Below the pieces are notes generated by a model, which did not search any database, was not told where the DNA came from, and worked only from the letters and a program-made list of their open reading frames with translations. Below are positions 9,590-17,926 of a stretch of DNA of 64,000 nucleotides, piece after piece. Position 1 is the first letter of the stretch, and each line of letters starts with the position of its first letter. The position numbers and the translations under genes are program-made. The stretch is from Stenotrophomonas terrae (lineage in GTDB: Bacteria > Pseudomonadota > Gammaproteobacteria > Xanthomonadales > Xanthomonadaceae). The stretch lies in NCBI RefSeq assembly GCF_001431465.1, contig NZ_LDJJ01000013.1, positions 1-64,000 of the forward strand, written 5' to 3'.

Positions 9590-9755
9590 TGCAGCTGTAT
9601 AGCATCGGCCCGCCACCATCGCCCATAGGAATAAGCCGGCTGCCACCCATTACCTTCTACACCCCTTCCGCATCGGTTTCAGGCGTATCTTCCTGCTTCG
9701 GCCCCGGTTTCCGAGGCCTCACTCATGCTTCGAAACCGGCCCGGAGGCCTTTCCC

Positions 9756-11861
9756 GTGATCGTTCGCAAACCCCAGATTCTCCTGCTGTCGCTGGCCGTC
9801 GCCGCCGCGCTGACCGGCTGCCCCAAGCAGGAAGAGCAGTCCCCGCCAGCCGCTACTGCCGCTGCCCCGGCTGCCGCCGCCAATGAGCTGAAGCTGGACG
9901 AGTCCAAGCTGCCGGCCTACAACGCCTTCACCGTCGCCGACCTGGATGCCAGCAAGGACGCGTGTACCGATTTCAACGGCTATGTGAATGAAAAGTGGCT
10001 CAACGCCAATGAAATTCCGGCCGACCGCACCAGCTGGGGCGCCTTCACCATCCTCGACGAGCGCTCGGTTGCCGTGCAGCACCAGCTGGCCGAGCAGGCT
10101 GCAGCGATGAAGAACGCCACCGGCATCGAGAAGATCGTCGGTGACTTCTGGGCCGCCGGTATGGACGAGGCCAAGATCAATTCGCTGGGCATCACCCCGC
10201 TGAAGGCCGACCTGGCCGCCATCGACGGCCTGCAGAACACCGCCGCGCTGGCCGATTACCTGCGCAGCAGCGCCGCGAAGGGCGAGAACTTCCTGTTCGG
10301 TTTCGGCCCGGAAGCGGACTTCAAAAACTCGGCCATGAACATGGCCTACGCCAGCCAGGGCGGCCTGGGCCTGCCGGACACCACCTATTACACCGATGCC
10401 AGCAAGGCCGACAAGCTCAACGCCTACAAGGCCCACGTGGCCAAGGTGCTGGAACTGAGCGGCGTGCCCGCAGCCGATGCGGCCAAGCAGGCCGAGGACG
10501 TGATCAAGTTCGAGACCCGTCTGGCCAAGGCTTCCAAGTCCAGCGTCGAGCTGTCGCGTGACGTCTCGCTCTACTACAACCCGGTCACCGTGGCCGATGC
10601 CGACAAGCTGACCCCGAACTTCAGCTGGGCGGCGTTCTTCCAGGCGCAGGGCGTTGCCGCGCCGGAGAAGTTCTCGCTGGCCATGCCCGCATTCCACCAG
10701 GAAGTGAGCAAGATGCTGGCCGATACCGACCCGGCTGCATGGCGCGCCTACCTGCGCTTCCACACCGTGGACGGCGCCGCACCGTACCTGAGCAATGAGT
10801 TCGTGCAGGAGAACTACGCGTTCTACGGCAAGGAACTGAACGGCCAGAAGGAAATCAAGCCGCGCTGGAAGCAGGTGCTGGGCACGATTGAAAGCGATGC
10901 CGGCGATGCCTTCGGCCAGATGTACGTCAAGGTCGCCTTCTCGCCTGAGTCCAAGGCCAAGATGGAAGAGCTGGTCAAGAACCTGGCTGCCGCCCTCAAG
11001 GACCGCATCCAGAACCTGGCCTGGATGAGCGATGAAACCAAGGCCAAGGCCATCGCCAAGTGGGAAACCTTCACCCCGAAGATCGGCTACCCGGACAAGT
11101 GGCGTGACTGGTCGGGCCTGAGCACCACCCACGACGACTACCTGGGCAATGTGCGCGCCGCCAATGCCTTCAACTACAAGTGGGCGCTGGCCAAGATCGG
11201 CCAGCCGGTGGACAAGACCGAGTGGGGCATGACCCCGCAGACGGTCAACGCCTATTACAACCCGCTGCAGAACGAGATCGTGTTCCCGGCCGCCATCCTG
11301 CAGCCGCCGTTCTTCGATCCGAACGCCGACGACGCGCTGAACTATGGCGGCATCGGTGCCGTCATCGGCCACGAAATGACCCACGGTTACGACGACCAGG
11401 GCAGCCGCTTCGGCCCGACCGGCAACTTCGAAAACTGGTGGACGCCTGCCGATTCCAAGGGCTTTGCTGCCCTGACCGGCAAGCTGGTCAACCAGTTCAA
11501 CGAGTACAAGGTGGGCGACCAGAAGGTCAACGGCTCGCTGACCCTGGGCGAGAACATCGCCGACCTGGGTGGCCTGGCCACCGCCTACGACGCGCTGCAG
11601 AAGGCGTCGGCCGGCAAGGAAGACGCCAAGGTTGACGGTTTCACCCGCGACCAGCGCTTCTTCTTCAACTGGGCCACCGTGTGGCGCACCAAGTACACCG
11701 CCGAGAACGCCAAGGTCCGCCTGGCGACCGACCCGCACGCCCCGGCGCAGTTCCGCGCCATCGGTGCGCCGTCGAACCTGCCGACCTTCGCCGCTGCGTT
11801 CCAGTGCAAGGCCGGCGCGCCGATGGTCCGCACCGGCGACAAGCAGGTGGTGATCTGGTAA
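9756..11861 (+). CDS. M13 family zinc metallopeptidase, lipoprotein
   Basis: A neprilysin/PepO-type endopeptidase of 701 residues that cleaves oligopeptides in the periplasm. The lipobox LTGC puts the acylated cysteine at residue 22. All family hallmarks are present: the substrate-binding NAYYNP at 498-503, the zinc motif HEMTH at 539-543 (HExxH), and the third ligand in ENIADLGG with Glu599. The GTG start is supported by GGAGG eight bases upstream. A hairpin terminator follows, and a diverged paralogue lies directly downstream. Confidence 0.95.
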   Translation: MIVRKPQILLLSLAVAAALTGCPKQEEQSPPAATAAAPAAAANELKLDESKLPAYNAFTVADLDASKDACTDFNGYVNEKWLNANEIPADRTSWGAFTILDERSVAVQHQLAEQAAAMKNATGIEKIVGDFWAAGMDEAKINSLGITPLKADLAAIDGLQNTAALADYLRSSAAKGENFLFGFGPEADFKNSAMNMAYASQGGLGLPDTTYYTDASKADKLNAYKAHVAKVLELSGVPAADAAKQAEDVIKFETRLAKASKSSVELSRDVSLYYNPVTVADADKLTPNFSWAAFFQAQGVAAPEKFSLAMPAFHQEVSKMLADTDPAAWRAYLRFHTVDGAAPYLSNEFVQENYAFYGKELNGQKEIKPRWKQVLGTIESDAGDAFGQMYVKVAFSPESKAKMEELVKNLAAALKDRIQNLAWMSDETKAKAIAKWETFTPKIGYPDKWRDWSGLSTTHDDYLGNVRAANAFNYKWALAKIGQPVDKTEWGMTPQTVNAYYNPLQNEIVFPAAILQPPFFDPNADDALNYGGIGAVIGHEMTHGYDDQGSRFGPTGNFENWWTPADSKGFAALTGKLVNQFNEYKVGDQKVNGSLTLGENIADLGGLATAYDALQKASAGKEDAKVDGFTRDQRFFFNWATVWRTKYTAENAKVRLATDPHAPAQFRAIGAPSNLPTFAAAFQCKAGAPMVRTGDKQVVIW

Positions 11862-11887
11862 TCGCTGCCCCGCAGTGAGACCCGAAC

Positions 11888-11916
11888 AAGGCCCGGCACT
11901 GCCGGGCCTTGTTTTT
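11888..11916 (+). terminator. Hairpin terminator
   Basis: AAGGCCCGGC-ACT-GCCGGGCCTT followed by GTTTTT after the first M13 gene. Confidence 0.85.
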
Positions 11917-11928
11917 GCCCGCGTTTTT

Positions 11929-12043
11929 GTAGGAGCGGCGTCAGCCGCGAAGCTGACCAGCCCCAAAGCGCCGGAAATCAACGCAATCCCAACGGTGCCG
12001 ACCGCTTCATCTGCAGTGGCTTCGCGGCTGACGCCGCTCCTAC
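11929..12043. repeat. REP pair, GTAGGAGCGGCG family
   Basis: Two palindromic units face each other. GTAGGAGCGGCGTCAGCCGC begins at 11929 and its inverted copy ends at 12043, with about 65 bases between. The arrangement matches a REPIN/BIME-like dimer. The same unit recurs at 30338, 34337, 36966, 48310 and 48505. Confidence 0.85.
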
Positions 12044-12150
12044 ACGCTCCGGATTTGATGCAGTACCCAAATCGGTGGCCTGCCTCGGCACCAATCCCGC
12101 GCCAGCTTGTTAAACTCCGCCCACTTTGTCCTTCTGCGGATATGCACCAC

Positions 12151-14160
12151 ATGCCAAACGTTCGCCCACTTACCCTGGCCCTGGCCTTCTCTCTGGTGAC
12201 GGTACTGTCCACCAACGATGCGCAGGCCGCCCGCAAAAAACCTGCGGCCCGGGCACCGGCAGTGAGCGCGGCCTGTACGGACTTCTACGAAACCACCAAC
12301 GGCAACTGGCTCAAGGCCAACCCGGTGCCGCAGACCGGCGCCGTCAGCGCTTTGGGCACCCTGGCCGACAATGCCCGCACCCAGCAGCGCCAGCTGCTTG
12401 ATCGCGCGATGACCGCGCCGCAGGGCAATGTGCAGAAACTGCTTGGCGATTTCTGGGCCAGCGGCCTGGACGAAGCCGCGGTTGAAGCCGACGGCTCCAA
12501 GCCGATCGCACCGCTGCTGACCCGCATCAACGCGATCAAGAAGGCCAAGGACATCCCGGCCTCGATCGCCGCGCTGCACCAGGTCGGTATCCCGGTGGCG
12601 TTCAACTTCGCCCCGGACGTGGACCTGAAGGCGCTGGACCGCCACATCGGCTACTTCATGCAGGGCGGCACCGGCCTGACCGATCCGGCCTTCTACACCC
12701 GCACCGATGCCGACACCGTTGCACTGATGGGCCGCTACCGCGCCTACGTGAAGCAGATCCTGGCCCTGACCGGCACCCCGGCCGCGCAGCTCGACGCCGA
12801 ATCGGCGCTGGTCGTCCAGCTGGAAACCGAACTGGCGCGCAGCGCGCACTCGGTTGCCGACATCAACAACCCGTTCAACAACTACGCGCCGGTCTCCACC
12901 AAGGACCTGAACAGCCGTTACCGCAACCTGCAGCTGGACGCCTTCCTCAAGGCGCAGGGCGTGAACGACGACCTGGTGTCGCTGGCCGATCCGGCGCTGT
13001 TCCAGCAGCTCAACAGCATGGTCACCCGCCTGCCGGCCAACCAGTGGAAGGCCTACCTGCGCTGGCGCGTGGGCGACTCGATGGCGCCGTACCTGTCCAA
13101 GGCCTACCGCGACGCCGAGTTTGAGTTCCGCGGCCGCGTGCTGCGTGGCCAGACCATCGCCCCGTCGCGTCCGGAAGCCGTGCTTGACGCCATCAATGTG
13201 GCCGCCGGCCCGATGCTGGGCCACGAGTACGCCAACACCTATCTCAACCGCGACACCCGCCGCCAGGCCGGCATCATGGTCGACCAGATCCGCGAAGCGC
13301 AGATCGCCGCGGTCAAGCGCAGCACCTGGCTCAGCGCCGAGGCCAAGACCGAGGCCGAAGCCAAGCTGGCAGCGATGAAGATCGAGATCGGCACGCCGCT
13401 GCGTGACCTGGACTACACCGTGCAGCCGATGGGCCGTGGCAGCTTCGGTGGCAACATGCTGATCGCCTCCACCTGGCGCCATGCCCAGGAAATGAAGCGC
13501 ATCGGCAAGGGCAATGCTGACCGTCGTTGGGACGTGCTGCCGCAGCAGCCGTCCATCGCCTACGACATCGCCCAGAACCGCCTGATCGTGACCGCCGCCG
13601 CCCTGCAAGGTCCGATTTTTGCCGGCAACGCCAGCAATGCCGAGAAGTTCGGTGCCTTCGGTGGCCTGGTCGCGCACGAAGTGAGCCGTGCCATCGACGT
13701 CAAGGGCGCCATGATCGACGCCAAGGGTGAGCTGCGCAGCTGGTGGACGCCGGCCGACAAGAGCGCCTGGACGCTGCTGGGCAACCGCGTGGCCACGCAG
13801 TACAGCGCCTACCCGTTCCCGGGCGTCAAGGACGCCAAGGTCAACGGCGAATTGACCCGCGATGAAAACATGGCCGATATCTCGGGCATGGAGATCGCCT
13901 TCGAGGCCTTCAGCACCGCCCAGGCTGACGCCAAGCCGGCCGACAAGCAGGACTTCTTCAAGGGTTGGGCTGGCCTGTGGGCACAGCAGCTGTCGCCCAA
14001 CGAGGCAGTACAGCGCCTGCGTACCGATGTGCGCGCACCGGGCCGCTGGCGCAGCAACGCACCGCTGTCCAACCTGCCGGCGTTTGGCGCCAGCTTCAGC
14101 TGCAAGCCGGGCCAGCCGATGCAGCGTACCGACGCCGAGCAGATCAAGATCTGGCGTTGA
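12151..14160 (+). CDS. M13 peptidase paralogue with degenerate zinc motif
   Basis: A 669-residue M13 fold protein homologous over its length to the upstream gene, but with a cleavable signal peptide (ending near NDAQA) and no lipobox. The zinc motif HExxH is HEVSR at residues 509-513, so the second zinc histidine is arginine. The substrate loop NAYY is IAYD. The glutamate of ENMAD at about 572 is kept. On family knowledge it should bind zinc poorly and may be catalytically dead, perhaps a chaperone-like or regulatory pseudopeptidase. The frame is intact with normal codon use, so it is not a decayed gene. The ATG at 12151 is chosen because GCGGA lies about 10 bases before it; the ATG at 12142 is possible. 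Confidence 0.85.
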   Translation: MPNVRPLTLALAFSLVTVLSTNDAQAARKKPAARAPAVSAACTDFYETTNGNWLKANPVPQTGAVSALGTLADNARTQQRQLLDRAMTAPQGNVQKLLGDFWASGLDEAAVEADGSKPIAPLLTRINAIKKAKDIPASIAALHQVGIPVAFNFAPDVDLKALDRHIGYFMQGGTGLTDPAFYTRTDADTVALMGRYRAYVKQILALTGTPAAQLDAESALVVQLETELARSAHSVADINNPFNNYAPVSTKDLNSRYRNLQLDAFLKAQGVNDDLVSLADPALFQQLNSMVTRLPANQWKAYLRWRVGDSMAPYLSKAYRDAEFEFRGRVLRGQTIAPSRPEAVLDAINVAAGPMLGHEYANTYLNRDTRRQAGIMVDQIREAQIAAVKRSTWLSAEAKTEAEAKLAAMKIEIGTPLRDLDYTVQPMGRGSFGGNMLIASTWRHAQEMKRIGKGNADRRWDVLPQQPSIAYDIAQNRLIVTAAALQGPIFAGNASNAEKFGAFGGLVAHEVSRAIDVKGAMIDAKGELRSWWTPADKSAWTLLGNRVATQYSAYPFPGVKDAKVNGELTRDENMADISGMEIAFEAFSTAQADAKPADKQDFFKGWAGLWAQQLSPNEAVQRLRTDVRAPGRWRSNAPLSNLPAFGASFSCKPGQPMQRTDAEQIKIWR

Positions 14161-14181
14161 TGCGGCGGTATTGAAGGAAGC

Positions 14182-14216
14182 AAAAAGGCGCGGATTCCGC
14201 GCCTTTTTGTTTTTTG
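14182..14216 (+). terminator. Hairpin terminator
   Basis: AAGGCGCGG-ATT-CCGCGCC followed by TTTTTGTTTTTT after the second M13 gene. Confidence 0.85.
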
Positions 14217-14222
14217 TTTGTT

Positions 14223-14327
14223 GTAGTGCCGAGCCATGCTCGGCTGAAGCTATACCGGGAAGGCCTCTGCCGAGCATGGCTCGGCACTACATGGGCCAAA
14301 GCTTTGCCGAGCATGGCTCGGCCCTAC
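14223..14327. repeat. SMAG-like repeat array, three units
   Basis: GTAGTGCCGAGCCATGCTCG begins at 14223 (direct), with inverted copies at 14268-14290 and 14305-14327. The palindrome core GCCGAGC-ATG-GCTCGGC with a terminal GTAG fits the SMAG type known in Stenotrophomonas. Confidence 0.85.
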
Positions 14328-14336
14328 AGTTGCTTG

Positions 14337-14981
14337 CTATTTGACCCGGCGCAGGTGCGGGCCGCGCTTGTTGAACGGCGGTTGGCCGCGCCAGTAGCGG
14401 ATCAGCAACCAGCCGAACAACATGCCGCCCAGATGGGCGAAATGGGCAACGCCCGGCTGCCAGCCGGTGAAGCCGAGCAGCAGTTCGATCGCACCGAACA
14501 CGATCACGAAGGTGCGTGCCTTCATCGGAATCGGCGGGAACAGCAGCATCACCCGCTGGTTCGGGAACAACATGCCATAGGCCAGCAGCAGGCCGAACAC
14601 GCCGCCGGAGGCGCCCAGCACCGGGTTGTACTCACCGGCCAAGGCCGCGACCAGCAGCTGGCACAGGCCGGCACCGACCACGCAGACCATGTAATAGGTC
14701 AGGAAGCGCTTTTCGCCCCAGGTCATTTCCAGCGGCGCGCCAAACATGAAGAGCGCCAGCATGTTGAAGAACAGATGGCCGAAGCCACCATGCAGGAAGC
14801 CATAGCTCAACAGCTGCCACGGCTCGAAACCGGGTGAGTCGCTGAAGACCTGCTGCGAACCCAGCGGCCACAACATCAACTGGGTGAAGATGCCCGCCGT
14901 CTGCGGCAGCTGCTGCAGCAGGAACAGCACCACGTTGGCGATCAACAGCGTCTGGGTGATTTTTGGAAGGCGCGGGAACAT
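14337..14981 (-). CDS. Rhomboid family intramembrane serine protease
   Basis: A six-helix inner-membrane serine protease of 214 residues. The catalytic dyad is Ser125 in GASGGVFG and His183 in AHLGGMLFG. The HxxxN pair on helix 2 is His69 and Asn73 (HLFFNM), which stabilises the oxyanion, and the L1-loop residues FGAPLEMTWG are also visible. It cleaves transmembrane segments of unknown client proteins. It stands alone, with a SMAG array just after its stop codon and the alkyltransferase-like gene upstream. Confidence 0.95.
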   Translation of the reverse strand: MFPRLPKITQTLLIANVVLFLLQQLPQTAGIFTQLMLWPLGSQQVFSDSPGFEPWQLLSYGFLHGGFGHLFFNMLALFMFGAPLEMTWGEKRFLTYYMVCVVGAGLCQLLVAALAGEYNPVLGASGGVFGLLLAYGMLFPNQRVMLLFPPIPMKARTFVIVFGAIELLLGFTGWQPGVAHFAHLGGMLFGWLLIRYWRGQPPFNKRGPHLRRVK

Positions 14982-15022
14982 GGTGGCATCCGGGGGAACT
15001 GGCTACATGATAGCCGCAGCGG

Positions 15023-15370
15023 CTAGGTCGGGCCCCAGATCGCCTCGTCCAGGCTGCGCGGCGGTTTGGGCCGCTTCACCCGCCCGTTCTCCACCAGCAC
15101 ACCCTCGGCGCGCAGCCGCTGGCTTTGTTCGCGCCAACCGCGCGAGCCCTCCGGCATGGCGATACGGCCATCCGAGCGCAGCACCCGGTGCCAGGGCAAA
15201 GCGGGATCGTCATTGGCACCCAGCAGGCGTGCCACCAGGCGCGCCCGCCCCGGCAGGCCGGCCTTGGCCGCCACTTCGCCGTAGCCGAGCACCTGCCCGC
15301 GCGGGATGGCACGGATGGCCTCGATAATGCGGGCATGTCCAGCGGCGGCCGTGGCCTCCGGCGTCAACAC
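15023..15370 (-). CDS. Alkyltransferase-like DNA-binding protein (ATL)
   Basis: A 115-residue MGMT-like protein. The active-site PCHRV of methyltransferases is PWHRV here, the tryptophan variant that defines ATL proteins. Such proteins bind O6-alkylguanine without repairing it and hand it to nucleotide excision repair. The helix-turn-helix region IPRGQVLGYGEVAAKAGL and the arginine-finger region RARLVARLL are visible. Starts at GTG 15370 or TTG 15367, both overlapping the end of the EamA gene, so the two are probably coupled. Confidence 0.85.
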   Translation of the reverse strand: MLTPEATAAAGHARIIEAIRAIPRGQVLGYGEVAAKAGLPGRARLVARLLGANDDPALPWHRVLRSDGRIAMPEGSRGWREQSQRLRAEGVLVENGRVKRPKPPRSLDEAIWGPT

Positions 15371-16317
15371 TTCTTCGCCACGCCGCGGCCCACCAGCAGC
15401 ACGCCGAGCAGCACCAGCACCGTCCCGGCGCTTTGCCAAATCCCCATGGGTTCGTCGAGCAACCATACGCTGAGCACAATCGTGGAAACCGGCCCCAGCA
15501 TACTCACCTGCGCCGCCAACGAGGAGCCGATGCGCTTGACCCCGATCATGATCGCCAGCACCGGCAGCACCGTACACACCGTGCCATTGAGCAGCGACAG
15601 CCAGTAAACCGATGGCGCATACGCCCACAGCGCGTCCCAGGGCTGGAACAGCAGGTACTGACCGATGCACAGCACACAGGCGACCATGCTGGCATAGGCA
15701 GTCAGGCGCACCGCGCCGATGCGTGCCACCGCCTGTCCACTGCCGAACAGATACACCGCATAGCTGAGCGCACTGGCAAACACCAGCGCAGAACCAATCA
15801 GCGTCCGCCGGCCTTCGAGCTGGATGTCATGGCCGAAAGCCAGCAACACGCCCAGGTAACTGACCAGCAAGGCCGCAACCTGGGTGCGGGTCGGCCGCTG
15901 CTTGAGCACCACCAGCGCAATCAGCACCACCAGCGTCGGGCTGAGGTAGAGGATCAACCGTTCCAGCGTGGCGCTGATGTATTGCAGGCCGAGGAAGTCG
16001 AGATAGCTGGACAGGTAGTAGCCACTGAAACCCAGCAACAACACCCGCCAGCGGTCGCCCGCCGACAAGGGCTGAGCCCGGCGTGCGGCCCACATGCCCA
16101 TGGCGATGAAGAACGGAAAGGCGATCATCATCCGCAATGCCAGCAACGCGGTGGCATCGGCACCATGCCGGTAGGCCAGTTTGACGATCACCGCCTTGCC
16201 GGAGGCGGCAATGGCGCCGGTGGCGGCCAGCAACAGGCCACTTATCAATAGCCGCCGGGAACTGGTGGGCAGGCTGGGCGCGGCCACGGCGGCGGCGCGC
16301 GGGGTTGGAACAGTCAC
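15364..16317 (-). CDS. EamA/DMT family transporter
   Basis: A 317-residue inner-membrane protein with about ten hydrophobic helices in two EamA halves (about residues 25-155 and 175-310), the drug/metabolite transporter fold. The second half contains RIGSSLAAQVSMLGPVSTIV and LLDEPMG, typical of the fold. The substrate is unknown; relatives export metabolites or amino acids. The start is an ATG with no strong ribosome site visible. Its stop overlaps the ATL start. Confidence 0.88.
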   Translation of the reverse strand: MTVPTPRAAAVAAPSLPTSSRRLLISGLLLAATGAIAASGKAVIVKLAYRHGADATALLALRMMIAFPFFIAMGMWAARRAQPLSAGDRWRVLLLGFSGYYLSSYLDFLGLQYISATLERLILYLSPTLVVLIALVVLKQRPTRTQVAALLVSYLGVLLAFGHDIQLEGRRTLIGSALVFASALSYAVYLFGSGQAVARIGAVRLTAYASMVACVLCIGQYLLFQPWDALWAYAPSVYWLSLLNGTVCTVLPVLAIMIGVKRIGSSLAAQVSMLGPVSTIVLSVWLLDEPMGIWQSAGTVLVLLGVLLVGRGVAKKC

Positions 16318-16480
16318 GGTGCTACGGCATCCGGGGGAGATGGCCTTCCATTATGGGCGTTGTGGGATTTGGGCGTGGCTGCCGGGTAGGACCAAGCAGA
16401 AGCAGAAGCAGAAAAATCCGCTCCCCCATGCTTTCAGAAAAGGGAGGCAGCCGAAGCATTGTCCGCAACCGCACGATCAG

Positions 16481-16522
16481 CCTCCTCCCTTGCGCGCAGC
16501 GCAGGGGAGGATTGAGGAGGGG
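16481..16522. repeat. C-rich/G-rich hairpin repeat copy
   Basis: CCTCCTCCCTTGCGCGCAGC continues into a matching GGGGAGG arm. It is a diverged copy of an element also seen at 20562-20604 and 37022-37064, and lies in the 256-base gap between the EamA and glutathione reductase genes. Confidence 0.55.
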
Positions 16523-16573
16523 TGCTTCCGCTTCCGCTTCCGCCTCTGCTGTTGTAGCAGTTGCCAGCAAGCC

Positions 16574-17926
16574 TCAACGCATCAGCACAACTTCCTCGGC
16601 CGAAGTTGGATGGATCGCCACCGTTTCCTCCAGCTGCCTGCGCGTCACCCCGGCCTTCACTGCCACCGCAAACCCTTGCAGTATTTCGTCCGCACCTTCA
16701 CCCAGCAGGTGGATCCCAACCACCTTTTCGTCCTCGCCTGCGCAGACCATCTTGAACAGGCTGCGCACCTCCCCCTGCCCCAAGGCCTGCAGCATCGGCC
16801 GGAACCGGCTGTAATAGGTACTTACCGAAGGAAAGCGCTTGCACGCTTCCTCTTCGCTCAAGCCGACACTGCCCAACGGCGGGTGCGCGAACACGACACT
16901 GGGGATATTGTCGTAATCAAGCCGCGCTTCCGCCCGCCCACCGAGAACCCGATCCATCAGCTTGCGCGCAGCGGCAATCGCTACCGGGGTCAGGGTGACC
17001 CGCCCGGTCACGTCGCCAACCGCATAGATGCCCGGCACCGAGGTGTTCTGGTAATCATCCACCTCGATCTGGCCTTTTTCGCCCAGCTTCACGCCGGCCT
17101 GCTCCAAGCCAAGACCGCGTGTGTTCGGGCCGCGTCCGGTGGCGAACAGGACGGTGTCGAACAACGCCTGCTCCGGGCCGTTATGCAGTTGCGCGCTGAT
17201 CCGCCCTTCCTGCCGCCGCAGCGCTTCTACCTTGCAGCCAAAGTGCAATTCAACACCTTGCAGGCGCAGGTTCTCGGCCAGCTGATCGGACAGCTCCGCA
17301 TCAAAGTGATCCAGCAGCCGCTGCCCACGCACCAGCAACGCAACCTCGCTGCCCAAGGCCCGCAGCACGCCAGACAATTCCACCGCGATATAGCCGCCAC
17401 CAACCAGGGCAACCCGCTCCGGCCGCGACTGCAAAGCAAAAAAGTCGTTCGAGACACCGCCCAGCTCGGCGCCAGGCAGCTCCGGTTTGAGCGGATGCGC
17501 ACCGGTGGCGATGACCAGATGTTCGGCGCGGAATTGGGTTCCGTCCTCGCTCTGCACGGTATGCGCATCAATCAGGTGGCCGCGGCTGCTGATGCGGACC
17601 ACACCGGTTTCATCCAGGCGCTGCTGATAGCTTGCATGGATATTGGAGATGTAGTGCTGCCGTCGCTCCACCAGGGTTGACCAGGACAGCGCCGGTTCGG
17701 CCGGTACATCGAAGCCCATCTGCCTTGCCAGACCGATGCGCTCGGCCAGGTCCGCCGCCAACCACATCGCCTTCTTCGGCACGCACCCCACGTTGACGCA
17801 GGTACCACCCAAGGGGGCCGGCTCCAGCATCGCCACCTTGGCGCCGTAGGACGCTGCGCGGAACGCGGCCGCCAGGCCACCGGAGCCGCCGCCCAGCACC
17901 ACCACATCGTAATTGCGCGCGCTCAT
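16574..17926 (-). CDS. gor: Glutathione-disulfide reductase
   Basis: An NADPH-dependent flavoenzyme that regenerates glutathione in the cytosol; 450 residues, as in E. coli. The FAD motif is VVLGGGSGGLAAAFRAASYG (residues 8-27). The redox disulfide is Cys43/Cys48 in GGTCVNVGCVPKK, the NADPH fold follows at VALVGGGYIAVELSG, and the C-terminal catalytic HPTSAEE is present. The ATG at 17926 is chosen; it overlaps the TGA of the upstream dadA-like gene as ATGA. It is the last gene of the three-gene unit DUF418 - dadA-like - gor. Confidence 0.95.
   Translation of the reverse strand: MSARNYDVVVLGGGSGGLAAAFRAASYGAKVAMLEPAPLGGTCVNVGCVPKKAMWLAADLAERIGLARQMGFDVPAEPALSWSTLVERRQHYISNIHASYQQRLDETGVVRISSRGHLIDAHTVQSEDGTQFRAEHLVIATGAHPLKPELPGAELGGVSNDFFALQSRPERVALVGGGYIAVELSGVLRALGSEVALLVRGQRLLDHFDAELSDQLAENLRLQGVELHFGCKVEALRRQEGRISAQLHNGPEQALFDTVLFATGRGPNTRGLGLEQAGVKLGEKGQIEVDDYQNTSVPGIYAVGDVTGRVTLTPVAIAAARKLMDRVLGGRAEARLDYDNIPSVVFAHPPLGSVGLSEEEACKRFPSVSTYYSRFRPMLQALGQGEVRSLFKMVCAGEDEKVVGIHLLGEGADEILQGFAVAVKAGVTRRQLEETVAIHPTSAEEVVLMR

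Noticed and set aside
9723..12236. An 837-codon open frame on the minus strand across the first M13 gene
   Set aside because: It is a shadow frame in GC-rich DNA. The plus strand carries the intact M13 motifs and a signal peptide. The same applies to long antisense frames at 12040-14277, 41394-43838 and 57626-60118.
12151..14160. Second M13 gene as a pseudogene
   Set aside because: The frame is intact over the full family length with a signal peptide and normal codon use. Only specific active-site residues differ.
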